Assembly: GCF_946885955.1 (NCBI RefSeq)
Contig: NZ_CAMPHI010000041.1
Coordinates: forward strand, 1 to 49,036
Reading direction: 5' to 3'
From: an uncultured Pseudomonas sp.
GTDB taxonomy: Bacteria > Pseudomonadota > Gammaproteobacteria > Pseudomonadales > Pseudomonadaceae
DNA length: 49,036 bases
In this document: positions 28,317 to 36,338 of the stretch, piece by piece
Layout: each line of letters begins with the position of its first letter
Numbering within the stretch: position 1 is the stretch's first letter
The notes under the pieces: generated by a model
Seen by the model: only the letters and a program-made list of their open reading frames with translations
Told to the model about the DNA's origin: nothing
The model's database searches: none
Made by a program: the position numbers and the translations under genes

Positions 28317-28378
28317 GTAGGGTGCGCCGTGCGCACCAAGAGTCTGCAGCCAGCGCCGGTGCGCACAGCGCACCCTAC
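28317..28378. repeat. Palindromic extragenic repeat (GTAGGGTGCGC type)
   Basis: GTAGGGTGCGC (28317-28327) pairs with GCGCACCCTAC (28368-28378). Half-copies occur near 8933-8963, 11157-11179 and 22508-22531. Confidence 0.75.
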
Positions 28379-28441
28379 GAGGACACACCTGTTAGCCATT
28401 GCAACAACTAACTGGGACATAGCCATAGAGAGGTGCAGCAG

Positions 28442-30283
28442 ATGGCCTTTACCGTCGAACTGGAAGAGTGGGTGGGCAGCGTTTGGCACCGCTTTATCAC
28501 CCGGCGCGCCAGCCCGGATTTTCCCGAGGCGCGGGTCGAGCTGAGCAGCATGCAGCGACCTCTGGCGTTGTTGTTCCGCGCCATGGGCGGTGCCAACGGG
28601 GTTGGCGTGGAGGCCGCCAGCGCCCGCGATCTACTGTTGCGGCGCAGCCTGCTGCAACAGGTGGCCGGCACCTGCAAGCAACTGCCGGTGGCTTGGTGCG
28701 ATGCCCACAACCTGCGTCTGCCGTCCAGCCTGGCGGTGTATCCCGAGACCGCGCTGAATCAGGACTTGTATCGCTGGCTGGCATTGCTCGCCGCGCAAGC
28801 GGGGCAGATGCACCATTGGGCGCGGGACAACCAGCGCTGGACACTGCAGCTGCTGGAACGCTATCCGGCCTTGCGTGCGCGCTATCAGCGGCTGGTCGAA
28901 GCCCACCTGCAATTACGCCCCCACCCCGACCAAGTCGGCAAAGACGAAGCCGAGCTGGAGGCGGCGCTCCGGCAAGCGCTACGCGAGCCGGGCAGCGTCG
29001 CGAATTTCCCGCGGAGCGAACGGGCGCCCTGGCCGTTGCCGCTGTGGTTGTATCCGGCGGAAAACCTCGGCGAACCCCAAGCCTGCGAGCTGGGCGAGGA
29101 AAGCGAGGGCAACCTGCTGGCTCCGTCGGATGAACGCCAGGGCGGGCCAAAACGCGCCAAGCGGATCGAGGAAAGTACCAGCAAGAGCGGGCTGCTGATT
29201 TTCCGTCTGGAGAACCTGTTCAGCTGGTCCGAGCATGTCGAGCTGGATCGCTGCACGGACGACAGCGAAGACCTGGACGCCGCGCGGGTCGCCGAAGACC
29301 TCGACGAGCTGGCGCTGTCCAAACAACGTCTGCGCAAGGGTGGCGGGCTCAAGTTGCACCTCGATCTGCCGCCAGCGGATGTCGACGACATTCCCTTGGG
29401 CGAGGGCATCAAGCTACCGGAGTGGGATTACCGCAAGCAGAATCTGCGCGAGGAATTCGTCAACCTGCAGATGATGGTGCCGCGCGGCAGCGAGGCGCAG
29501 CCACTGCCACCTCGTCTGGCACCATTGGCCAAGCGCCTGCGCCGCCAGTTCGAGCATCTGCGCAACGACCGTCAATGGCTGCGCCAGCAAGCCCAGGGTT
29601 CGGAGCTGGACATGCAGGCCTGGCTGGATTTCCACGTCGAGCGCCAGCATGGCCAATGCGCCGAGCGTGGTCTGTTTATGGAGCAGCGGCCTAACCGCCG
29701 CGACCTGGCTTGTTTGCTGCTGGCCGATCTGTCGATGTCCACCGACGCGCACCTGGACGATGAGCACAAGGTTATAGACGTGATCACCGACAGCCTGTTG
29801 CTGTTCGGCGAAACACTGTCGACCCTGGGCGACAACTTCGCCCTTTACGGTTTTTCCTCGCTACGCCGCCAGCAGGTGCGCATGCAGGAACTCAAGTCGT
29901 TCGAACAGCGCTACGACGACCACACCCGCGGGCGCATTCAGGCGCTCAAACCTGGTTATTACACCCGCATGGGCGCGGCCATCCGCCAGGCCAGCGCGCT
30001 GCTCGGCGCTTGTAAGCAAAGGCGCAAGCTGCTGCTCTTGGTGACCGACGGCAAACCCAACGATCTGGATCTTTACGAGGGCCGTTACGGCGTGGAAGAC
30101 ACCCGCGAAGCGGTATTGGAAGCGCGGCGCCAAGGGCTGCTGCCGTTCTGCATCACCATCGACCGCGAGGCCGGCGATTACCTGCCCTATATGTTCGGCG
30201 CCAATGGCTACACCCTGATTCGCAACCCCCAACAGCTGCCGCTACGCCTGCCGCAGCTGTACCGGCAACTGACCCAGGTATAA
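28442..30283 (+). CDS. norD: Nitric-oxide reductase activation protein NorD
   Basis: Cytoplasmic partner of NirQ/NorQ with a C-terminal von Willebrand A domain. The MIDAS metal site DLSMSTD begins at Asp429, with VTDGKPND further on. The ~400-residue N-terminal half is helical and charged. The ATG at 28442 is chosen because GAGAGG lies at normal distance; the GTG at 28433 overlaps that site. Length 613 aa, full for the family. Confidence 0.95.
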   Translation: MAFTVELEEWVGSVWHRFITRRASPDFPEARVELSSMQRPLALLFRAMGGANGVGVEAASARDLLLRRSLLQQVAGTCKQLPVAWCDAHNLRLPSSLAVYPETALNQDLYRWLALLAAQAGQMHHWARDNQRWTLQLLERYPALRARYQRLVEAHLQLRPHPDQVGKDEAELEAALRQALREPGSVANFPRSERAPWPLPLWLYPAENLGEPQACELGEESEGNLLAPSDERQGGPKRAKRIEESTSKSGLLIFRLENLFSWSEHVELDRCTDDSEDLDAARVAEDLDELALSKQRLRKGGGLKLHLDLPPADVDDIPLGEGIKLPEWDYRKQNLREEFVNLQMMVPRGSEAQPLPPRLAPLAKRLRRQFEHLRNDRQWLRQQAQGSELDMQAWLDFHVERQHGQCAERGLFMEQRPNRRDLACLLLADLSMSTDAHLDDEHKVIDVITDSLLLFGETLSTLGDNFALYGFSSLRRQQVRMQELKSFEQRYDDHTRGRIQALKPGYYTRMGAAIRQASALLGACKQRRKLLLLVTDGKPNDLDLYEGRYGVEDTREAVLEARRQGLLPFCITIDREAGDYLPYMFGANGYTLIRNPQQLPLRLPQLYRQLTQV

Positions 30284-30339
30284 ATGGCGCGCTCTTGTAG
30301 CCCGGATGAAATCCGGGGAAACGGCGCTATGGCGACTCT

Positions 30340-30495
30340 GTTGGGTTACGCGGCGGTTGGTTGCGGCAGCGTCCGATTAATCGCGGTCGCCGCTAACCCA
30401 ACCTACTACCAGGCTCACAGACCGTCGGTTGGGTTAGCGGCGCGGTGCCAAAAATCATCCAGACACCGCTGCAACCTGCCGCCGCGTAACCCAAC
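30340..30495. repeat. Two tandem GTTGGGTTA-type palindromic extragenic repeats
   Basis: Elements 30340-30402 and 30428-30495 each have GTTGGGTTA/TAACCCAAC arms with GCGGC next to them. The second is in inverted order in its inner part. They fill the gap between the convergent norD and dnrP. Confidence 0.7.
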
Positions 30496-30533
30496 AAACA
30501 GGCACAGAAATAGACACAGAAGCGCCGGGATCC

Positions 30534-30725
30534 TCAGGCAATACTGCGCGGCAACCAGACGATCATCACCGCGCAAAACACCGTCAAGCCGATGCAGAAC
30601 CACATAAAGCGACGTTGCCGGCGTTCTGCATTTTTTTCGCTGAGCGCTGGGAGCGGCATGCCGCAGTGGCCGCATTCGGTTTCCCGGGGTGGATTGTCGC
30701 GTTGGCAATACAGGCACTGGGGCAT
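30534..30725 (-). CDS. dnrP: DnrP-like small zinc-ribbon membrane protein
   Basis: 63-aa protein with an N-terminal zinc ribbon (CLYCQ and CGHCG, four cysteines) and a single C-terminal helix (FMWFCIGLTVFCAVMIVWL). Its position next to dnr and its sequence match proteins annotated DnrP in pseudomonads; function is unknown to me. I start at MPQCLYCQ, preceded by GAAG, rather than 21 bases upstream where no ribosome site is seen. Confidence 0.75.
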   Translation of the reverse strand: MPQCLYCQRDNPPRETECGHCGMPLPALSEKNAERRQRRFMWFCIGLTVFCAVMIVWLPRSIA

Positions 30726-30766
30726 AAAAGCGTGCTCTTCGTTCATTCGGCCAAGCCGCGGGGTGT

Positions 30767-31450
30767 TTACTCGAACTGTTCCAGGCGTGGACGATCGAGT
30801 ACGGCGATCAGCCGGCCTTCCTGGGTGATGACTTCTTCGTCAATCAACCGGCGGATAATCCGCGAAAAGGTCTCCGGCTGGATCGACAGGTGCCCGGCGA
30901 TCAACTGCTTGGCCATCGGCAATTCGAAACTGTTGACGCCGTCCGGCAGGCGCGCGAGCTGGGTGATCAGGTAGCGCACCACCCGGTGGGTGGCGTTCTT
31001 CAGCGACAGGGTTTCGATCTCGTTGACCCGCTGGTGCAGGCGCACGCACAGCTTGCCGAGCAGGGCGAAGGTCAGCCGGCTATTGCTTTGCAGCAGGCGC
31101 ATATAGGTGCTGTTGGCGATGCGATAAAGCTGGGTCGGACACAGCGCCTCGGCCGAGGCCACGTAGTTGGGCGTGTCCATCAGCATCATGGCCTCGGCGA
31201 AGGTCTGCCGATTGCCGATGACTTCAAAGACCTTTTCCTGGCCATCCGGCGTCAGCCGATAGATCTTCACCGCTCCGGCGATCACGAAGTAGAACGCGTT
31301 GGCCGGTTCGCCCTGGCGGAACAGCGGCTCGCCCTTGTCGATGCTGAGCAACTGGCTGGTGCTCATGAGTTCGTCCATCTGCTCCTCGTTCAACGGCTCG
31401 AACAGGTGATGGCTGCGAAGAATCTGGTGGTGTACGCGATGAAGCACCAT
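30767..31450 (-). CDS. dnr: Dnr, nitric-oxide-responsive Crp/Fnr-family regulator
   Basis: Transcription factor that senses NO through haem and activates nir, nor and nos promoters at TTGAT-N4-ATCAA boxes. N-terminal cyclic-nucleotide-binding-like domain (KGEPLFRQGEPANAFYFVI, IYRLTPDGQEKVFEVI), dimer helix, and C-terminal HTH with HLSIQPETFSRIIRRL. It lacks the N-terminal cysteine cluster of Anr/Fnr, which assigns it to the Dnr branch. The ATG at 31450 gives 227 aa, the size of P. aeruginosa Dnr, and AGGA lies nine bases upstream. Confidence 0.95.
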   Translation of the reverse strand: MVLHRVHHQILRSHHLFEPLNEEQMDELMSTSQLLSIDKGEPLFRQGEPANAFYFVIAGAVKIYRLTPDGQEKVFEVIGNRQTFAEAMMLMDTPNYVASAEALCPTQLYRIANSTYMRLLQSNSRLTFALLGKLCVRLHQRVNEIETLSLKNATHRVVRYLITQLARLPDGVNSFELPMAKQLIAGHLSIQPETFSRIIRRLIDEEVITQEGRLIAVLDRPRLEQFE

Positions 31451-31482
31451 AAAAGGCATCCTGAATAAATGAGAGTGATGGC

Positions 31483-31611
31483 TTAGAGCGCCTGCTGCGG
31501 CCCGTTGCCGGGATAACCGCTGCTTACGGTGCTGAGGGCGAAGCCGCTGGCCAGGGCGAGCGTCGAGGTAAGGACGAGAAACCACAGCAGCGGCTGGATG
31601 AGTTTTTTCAT
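31483..31611 (-). CDS. 42-residue small exported or membrane protein
   Basis: A strong GGAGG at seven bases and an ATGA overlap with the stop of the upstream dnrN-type gene support translation. The sequence is a basic N-terminus (MKKLIQP), a hydrophobic helix (LLWFLVLTSTLALASGFAL) and a short Gly/Pro tail. It is either a single-span membrane peptide or a secreted peptide. It ends 32 bp before dnr. No family is known to me. Confidence 0.75.
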   Translation of the reverse strand: MKKLIQPLLWFLVLTSTLALASGFALSTVSSGYPGNGPQQAL

Positions 31612-32306
31612 GATTGGCCTCCGAAGTGGCGGTCGGTGTGGTTCGCCGCGTGGCGACTGGATCGGGACGCGGCGAACAGCAGGTTGTTTTCCAGGTGCAT
31701 GTGCTGCGCCAGATCGCGGCGCAGCTCCCAAAGCCCCAGGTACAGCGCGACCCAGGTATTGCAGGCGCGAGCCGGTGCGTTGAAGTCATTGTTCGAGCGC
31801 GCCAGCTCCAGCAGCGTCGCGGCGTAGGCCTGGTGTTCGAGCCGCATCGCCGCGACCGCAAGGGAGCTTGGGTCCGGCAGCAGGGGCAGCAGCTGTTTTT
31901 CCCGCAGCAGGTGCTGGTCCAGATCCCGCTGCAGGTTGCACAGTTGCCAGGCCAGGCCCCGGGGGCATTCGGGCCGGTCGGCATAGCGCTGCTCGATGTG
32001 CCAGGCCTGGTCGATCAGTTGCGGCAGCAGGCGCAGGTGACGTGCATGCAAGTGGCCGAGGATATGATCGACCAGCTCGCCTGCCGCCTGATAACGCCAG
32101 GCCGGCTCGCCCCCGGGCCGCGCGCCGGCCTGTTGGATCTGCGACGCGATAGACGCGGCATCAAGGCCGCGAAGCAGCGCCTCGTCACGCAGGCTGCGCT
32201 GGCCGTTGCAGGCGAAGTCGAGGTTGTACCTGGCCAGGATATCGGCGGCGCCTTGCAGGGAACTGGCAAGGTCGGCCAGGCTGAGGTCAATCAGGGCGGA
32301 GGACAT
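31608..32306 (-). CDS. dnrN: Di-iron (RIC/YtfE/ScdA-type) nitrosative-stress protein DnrN
   Basis: Cytoplasmic hemerythrin-like protein that repairs iron-sulfur clusters or handles NO damage. An N-terminal DUF542 segment (RYNLDFACNGQRSLRDEAL, Cys33) is followed by a hemerythrin four-helix region with HILGHLHARHLRLLPQL, LDQHLLREKQLLPLL, RLEHQAYA and LAQHMHLENNLLF. His and Glu residues there can bind two irons. The ATG at 32306 removes an unlikely extension. It is 232 aa, upstream of the small gene and dnr, as fits a NO-stress operon. Confidence 0.9.
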   Translation of the reverse strand: MSSALIDLSLADLASSLQGAADILARYNLDFACNGQRSLRDEALLRGLDAASIASQIQQAGARPGGEPAWRYQAAGELVDHILGHLHARHLRLLPQLIDQAWHIEQRYADRPECPRGLAWQLCNLQRDLDQHLLREKQLLPLLPDPSSLAVAAMRLEHQAYAATLLELARSNNDFNAPARACNTWVALYLGLWELRRDLAQHMHLENNLLFAASRSSRHAANHTDRHFGGQS

Positions 32307-32370
32307 AAGGCGTGCTCGAGAGTGAGTGCACAACCTATTCAGCAAAGCCTATGCCATCTTCAAGCCAATG

Positions 32371-32384
32371 ATTTATAAGGCTTT
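32371..32384 (-). promoter_or_regulatory. Candidate regulator site upstream of dnrN
   Basis: TATAAGGCTTTATA is a 5-bp-arm inverted repeat in an AT-rich block 65 bp before the dnrN start. It resembles, only loosely, sites of NO regulators such as NsrR. No TTGAT-N4-ATCAA box is seen here. Confidence 0.3.
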
Positions 32385-32448
32385 ATATTGAATGTGGTGA
32401 TAAATACCCGGCCTCGGGCATGGTACAAATGACCGCTGTGGGTATTTT

Positions 32449-32859
32449 TTACCTAATTGCCGAGCGCGCGCCGGGTTCTTCGCTGGCCGGGTGACTGAGG
32501 TCGCTGGCGATGATCCTTTGCATGTCCTCGAACAGCGCTTCGGCTTCTTCCGCGCTGCAATCCTGCCGGTAGCGTTTGCGCAGGCCGTAGCTGTTGAGGG
32601 TGATATGCCGGTCGGCTTCGATGCCGTGCTGGGCCAGGCAGGCTTTCACGCAGTGCAACGGGCAACCGTCGATGGCGAGGATCGGTCGCCCGGACCTGGC
32701 CTTGTTCACCAGCGCCGCAACATGCCCGCCGACCCCGGCGATACAGGACATTTCCGCCAGGCCGGCACGATCCAGCCGCACCGCCAGGGTGTTGGCCAAC
32801 TGGGCCACGTTCGAGCAGCCCGAGCAGGCGTAGACGAGCGGTTGGCTTGGCGCGGACAT
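32449..32859 (-). CDS. DGC-domain putative zinc-binding protein
   Basis: 136-aa cytoplasmic protein with CSGCSNVAQLAN at the N-terminus and AIDGCPLHCVKACL in the middle, the DGC-domain pattern of cysteine pairs that probably bind zinc or an iron-sulfur cluster. The function of the family is not established. GGGAGC precedes the ATG at 32859. A perfect Anr/Dnr box sits 63 bp upstream, placing it in the denitrification regulon. The gap to dnrN is 142 bp. Confidence 0.85.
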   Translation of the reverse strand: MSAPSQPLVYACSGCSNVAQLANTLAVRLDRAGLAEMSCIAGVGGHVAALVNKARSGRPILAIDGCPLHCVKACLAQHGIEADRHITLNSYGLRKRYRQDCSAEEAEALFEDMQRIIASDLSHPASEEPGARSAIR

Positions 32860-32921
32860 GGCGCGTGCTCCCTGAGGCATCAAGACGGCCCTAGAGTATG
32901 GCGGCGGCTCAGTGGCGGGCG

Positions 32922-32935
32922 TTGATCAAAATCAA
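32922..32935 (-). promoter_or_regulatory. Perfect Anr/Dnr box of the DGC gene
   Basis: TTGATCAAAATCAA (palindromic), exact consensus. On the minus strand a -10 TACTCT (32898-32893) and a start near 32887 fit class II activation. Confidence 0.88.
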
Positions 32936-32975
32936 GATGCGCCGAAAGGGCGGTGTACCTGGCCCTCACCCCCGG

Positions 32976-32997
32976 CCCCTCTCCCGAGGGAGAGGGG
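32976..32997. repeat. Short perfect inverted repeat after ftrD
   Basis: CCCCTCTCCCgaGGGAGAGGGG, ten-base arms around GA, between the ftrD stop and the divergent Anr box. A related repeat lies at about 7151-7169. Possibly a transcription barrier. Confidence 0.6.
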
Positions 32998-33008
32998 AGA
33001 AAAGCGCC

Positions 33009-34382
33009 TCAACTCCAGCCCCAGAACTGCAACCACCAGCCATAGCCGACCCCGGCCGACCCGAGCATCAGGCAGCAGAATGCCGCGAGCCGATTCAGTC
33101 CGCGCGCGCCGTGCCGGCCGAGCACCTGCCAGCCCAGCCACAGACTCCAGCCGATAGCGGCGGCGAGCAGGGTCGCGCGCGCCGGCTGTACCCAGGCCAG
33201 GGCCAGGCCCTCGTAACGCAACAGCTTGACGGTGGTGGCGCTGAGGCCGAGAAACAGCCCGCTGGCGCCAAGCGGAATCAGCGTTAACGCCAGGTGTTCG
33301 AAGGCATTGCCGGTGCGCGATACCAGCCAGGCCGCGCCTCGCAACAGGATCCACAGACCACCGCCGAGCAGCAGCGCGCTGGCTGCCAGGTAGCCCAGAA
33401 TCAGCAGTCCATCGAGCCAGCTGAACAGGTCGTTGGCCTGGGGGTAATGGGTCAGTAACCACCAGGGCGCATCGGTTTGCAGCAGCCGGTAACTGTCGTG
33501 CTCGACCAACCAGGTCGCCGCCGCTTGTTTCAGGTCGATGAACCAGGGGCTGAGCGTCCATTGAAAGGCGCCCATGGCCAGGCCGATCACGCCGAACAGC
33601 AACAGGCGGCTGTCCCAATGGCCGCTATGCTGCGGGCCGACGATCAGCACTTCGGCGTTCGGCGAACGCGCGCTCAGCTTCACCGCACCGCGTTGTCCGC
33701 TGCAGCGCCCGCAGGCGTGGCAGTCGGCGGCGCCGCGCATGCGCCGGATATCCAACAAGGGGGCGCAGTTGGGCGGCGGCTGACGCGGCGGCGGATTGTC
33801 CAGCCAGCGCTGTTCGTCGACCCGGTAGTGCATCGGCGCCAAGCGGGCGAGCAGGGCGAACACGCCGCTGACCGGGCACAGGTAGCGGCACCAGATGCGC
33901 TTGCCGCGACCATAGAGAAAACCCACCAGCATCGCCGCCAGCGTCGAGCCGCCGAGAATCAGCAAGGCTGCTTGGGCGTAGTCGTAGACGCTGATCAGCT
34001 GGCCATAAACAGTGGTGAGGATAAACGCCAGGGTCGGCCAGCCGCCCCAGCGAATCCAGCGTGGGGTGCCGCGACCCAGGCCGCGCCAGCTGATCCATTC
34101 GCTGAGCGAACCTTCGGGGCAGAGCACGCCGCACCAGAGCCGGCCGAACAGCACGATCGACAGCAGCACGAACGGCCACCAGACGCCCCAGAAAATGAAC
34201 TGGGCGAGCAACGTCAGGTTATCGAGAATGCGTGCCTGGCTGGACGGCAACGGCAGCAGCGCCGGCAGCACCAGCAATAGGCCGTAGAAGGCTACGACCG
34301 CCCATTGCAGGCCGCGAATCAGCCGCGCGTGGCGCCGTAGCGCATCGCCCAGGCCGCCGAGCAGGCCGTTCAGTTGGCGCAT
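33009..34382 (-). CDS. ftrD: Polyferredoxin membrane protein, FtrD-type
   Basis: 457-aa membrane protein with NosR/NapH-like cysteine motifs CGVLCPEGS and CRYLCPVSG and a further C-x2-C-x2-C (CHACGRC), so it probably carries 4Fe-4S clusters. Several helices precede and follow. In FtrABCD systems of Brucella and Bordetella this protein is thought to move the electron released when Fe(II) is oxidised during uptake. The start overlaps the ftrC end by 13 bp. Its resemblance to NosR reflects the shared domain, not N2O metabolism. Confidence 0.88.
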   Translation of the reverse strand: MRQLNGLLGGLGDALRRHARLIRGLQWAVVAFYGLLLVLPALLPLPSSQARILDNLTLLAQFIFWGVWWPFVLLSIVLFGRLWCGVLCPEGSLSEWISWRGLGRGTPRWIRWGGWPTLAFILTTVYGQLISVYDYAQAALLILGGSTLAAMLVGFLYGRGKRIWCRYLCPVSGVFALLARLAPMHYRVDEQRWLDNPPPRQPPPNCAPLLDIRRMRGAADCHACGRCSGQRGAVKLSARSPNAEVLIVGPQHSGHWDSRLLLFGVIGLAMGAFQWTLSPWFIDLKQAAATWLVEHDSYRLLQTDAPWWLLTHYPQANDLFSWLDGLLILGYLAASALLLGGGLWILLRGAAWLVSRTGNAFEHLALTLIPLGASGLFLGLSATTVKLLRYEGLALAWVQPARATLLAAAIGWSLWLGWQVLGRHGARGLNRLAAFCCLMLGSAGVGYGWWLQFWGWS

Positions 34383-35224
34383 GGCGACACGGCGGGCGAA
34401 CTGCGCCGCAACCAGAGCGCAACCACCGCCCAGTAGCCGGCGAGGGCGGCGACCGTGGCCAGGGAGGGCATGGCGCGGTAACCGGCGAAGTCGGCCAGTA
34501 CCGACCCCAGACCCGTGGCGTCATCCAGACCTGCCGAAGTGTCCCAGAGCGCGTCGCCGAACCAGCCGTAGACCTGTTCGGGCAATTCCAGCGCCATCAG
34601 CTGGCCGCTGATACGGTCGAGCCCGGCGATCAACATGGAGGCGCCGAGCAACAGCAGCACGATCTCGCTGAACAGGAAGAAATGCCGCCAGGAGACCAAG
34701 CGGCTGCCGGCCTGCAACAGCACGAAGGTAAGCAGCGCCAGCCCCAGACCCAGGGCACCGCCGAGGACGAATTGCCAGAGTTCGACGCCTTGCTTGTCGA
34801 TGCCCATGCCATACAGGAAGACCACGGTCTCGCTGCCTTCGCGGCCCACCGCGAGCATCGCCAGGAGCAGCAGGCCGAGGCCGCCGTTGCGCTGCAGATG
34901 GCTGTCGGCGGCCTGCTGCAGGTCGTGTTTGAAGGTGCGGCCATGCCGACGCATCCAGCCGACCATCTGCAGGATCAACGCACTCGCCAGCAGTACCAGC
35001 GCCGCCTGGAACCACTCGCCGGCCGGCCCCGTCAGCCATTCGCCAGCGAACAGAACCGCCAGCGCCAGCGCCGCGGACAACCCCAGGCCCAGCGCCACAC
35101 CACTCCAGAGAAAGGTCATGGCGCGACCTCGCTCGGCCTGCTGGCTGATCCACGCATACAGGATGCCGATCACCAGTAACGCCTCGACGCTTTCCCGCCA
35201 GACGATAAACAGCGACTGATTCAT
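34370..35224 (-). CDS. ftrC: Ftr1-type high-affinity iron permease, FtrC
   Basis: 284-aa permease with seven predicted helices. The two R-E-x-x-E motifs that bind iron are RESVE (WRESVEALLV, helix 1) and REGSE (GREGSETVVFLYGM, helix 4), both intact. It takes Fe(III) passed from the cupredoxin partner into the cytoplasm. AACT-rich spacing of 22 bp separates it from ftrB. Confidence 0.93.
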   Translation of the reverse strand: MNQSLFIVWRESVEALLVIGILYAWISQQAERGRAMTFLWSGVALGLGLSAALALAVLFAGEWLTGPAGEWFQAALVLLASALILQMVGWMRRHGRTFKHDLQQAADSHLQRNGGLGLLLLAMLAVGREGSETVVFLYGMGIDKQGVELWQFVLGGALGLGLALLTFVLLQAGSRLVSWRHFFLFSEIVLLLLGASMLIAGLDRISGQLMALELPEQVYGWFGDALWDTSAGLDDATGLGSVLADFAGYRAMPSLATVAALAGYWAVVALWLRRSSPAVSPCAN

Positions 35225-35246
35225 TCGAAACTCCGGTGCAACAGGT

Positions 35247-35573
35247 TCATTTGGCGACTATGCCGCCCTCGGGCAAGCCGAGGTGGAACTCGTCGAAGAA
35301 CGGATAGTGGCCGGGCCGCAGCGGGTGGATCACCACGAACGAGGTGACCCCGGGCGACATGACTTTTTCCACCCGCAAGGGCGTGCTTTCGAACTCCGCC
35401 GGGCCTTGCCCCTGGTTATGCAAAACGATCTTGAAGCGCTGGCCGGCCGCCACTTCGAGCAGCGGCGGGGTGAAGTGACCATCGCGGATCACCAACTCGT
35501 AGGTTGGCAAGCCGGCCGCGAAACCAGGCAAGCCAAAGGTGGCCAACAGCAGGGCACACAGCAGACGTGTCAT
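35247..35573 (-). CDS. ftrB: Periplasmic cupredoxin-like protein, FtrB
   Basis: 108-aa protein with a signal peptide (LLCALLLATFGLPGFAAG) and a cupredoxin-like fold (LVIRDGHFTPPLLEVAAGQRF, NQGQGPAEFES). In FtrABCD it is thought to oxidise the Fe(II) delivered by FtrA. The ATG at 35573 follows GGAG; a TTG two codons upstream is unlikely. Note that no clear complete type-1 copper ligand set is visible, so direct oxidase activity is uncertain. Confidence 0.88.
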   Translation of the reverse strand: MTRLLCALLLATFGLPGFAAGLPTYELVIRDGHFTPPLLEVAAGQRFKIVLHNQGQGPAEFESTPLRVEKVMSPGVTSFVVIHPLRPGHYPFFDEFHLGLPEGGIVAK

Positions 35574-35594
35574 AGCCAACTCCGATGGATGCGA

Positions 35595-36128
35595 TCAGTA
35601 ACCGCCTTTCTTGCCGATACCGGCATAGGTGAATTCGTAGCTGAGATCGCAGCGCTCGAACCAGGGCGCGACGCCGGTTTCCTTGTCGGTGTGGCGGCCG
35701 AACATGCCGTGGCCGCCAGCGGGCGAGGTGATCTTATAGGTCAGCTGGTATTTGCCCGGGCCGAACAGCTTGAGGTTTTCGCCGTAGTGCGGTCCGTCGT
35801 TGGCCACCATGGCGTGGAAATCGCCCTCGAGCACTTCGTCGCTACCTTCCTTGCGCAGGACGAAGGCGATATTCAGGTAGGGCACGAAACTGCCCTCCTG
35901 GAAGCCATTGGGGTTGTTTTCCAGTGCGCGAACGTCCGCTTCCAGATGCACATCGGAGTCGGCGGCGGGGCGCATCATGCCCGGCGGGTCCATCTCGATC
36001 GGTTGCAGGTACACGGCGCCGACATCCAGGCCGCCGCATTGCTGGGGTTCGCCGATCGGGTATTCCTTGGCCTGGGCCAGCGAGGCGCAGACCAAGGCTG
36101 CGAGAGAAAGGGAGAGCTGTACGCGCAT
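35595..36128 (-). CDS. ftrA: P19-type periplasmic Fe(II)-binding protein, FtrA
   Basis: 177-aa exported protein (signal QLSLSLAALVCASLAQA) of the P19 family: YLQPIEMDPPGMM, DVHLEADVRALENNPNGF, FVPYLNIAF, MVANDGPHYGENL and GKYQLTYKITSP. The His and Met/Glu residues of these motifs bind copper and iron. It is the first gene of the operon. GAGGAA fixes the ATG at 36128. Confidence 0.92.
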   Translation of the reverse strand: MRVQLSLSLAALVCASLAQAKEYPIGEPQQCGGLDVGAVYLQPIEMDPPGMMRPAADSDVHLEADVRALENNPNGFQEGSFVPYLNIAFVLRKEGSDEVLEGDFHAMVANDGPHYGENLKLFGPGKYQLTYKITSPAGGHGMFGRHTDKETGVAPWFERCDLSYEFTYAGIGKKGGY

Positions 36129-36183
36129 CGATATATTCCTCGAAAGGTGCAAGTGATGGGCGCAGTTTATGAGGCGTATTCGC

Positions 36184-36197
36184 AATCAATAATGATT
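36184..36197. promoter_or_regulatory. Candidate Fur-like site between ftrA and the phosphoribosyltransferase gene
   Basis: AATCAATAATGATT has AATCA/TGATT arms and is AT-rich, similar to part of a Fur box (GATAATGATAATCATTATC). It lies 56 bp upstream of ftrA. Not a full match. Confidence 0.35.
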
Positions 36198-36338
36198 CGT
36201 GTCAAGTTTTGCTCTGATTTCTCCCCCGCATGCCGTCTATCGGCGAGAGCGTCGGGTAGCGCTGCATCGACCAACGTATAAGAACGAGGTGAAGCCCGTA
36301 CGGGTCATACCTGCATGCACTGTTATCGGAGGTTGCGG

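Noticed and set aside
33009..34382. Second nosR copy
   Set aside because: It shares polyferredoxin motifs but lacks the FMN-binding domain and sits with Ftr1, cupredoxin and P19 genes, so it is FtrD.
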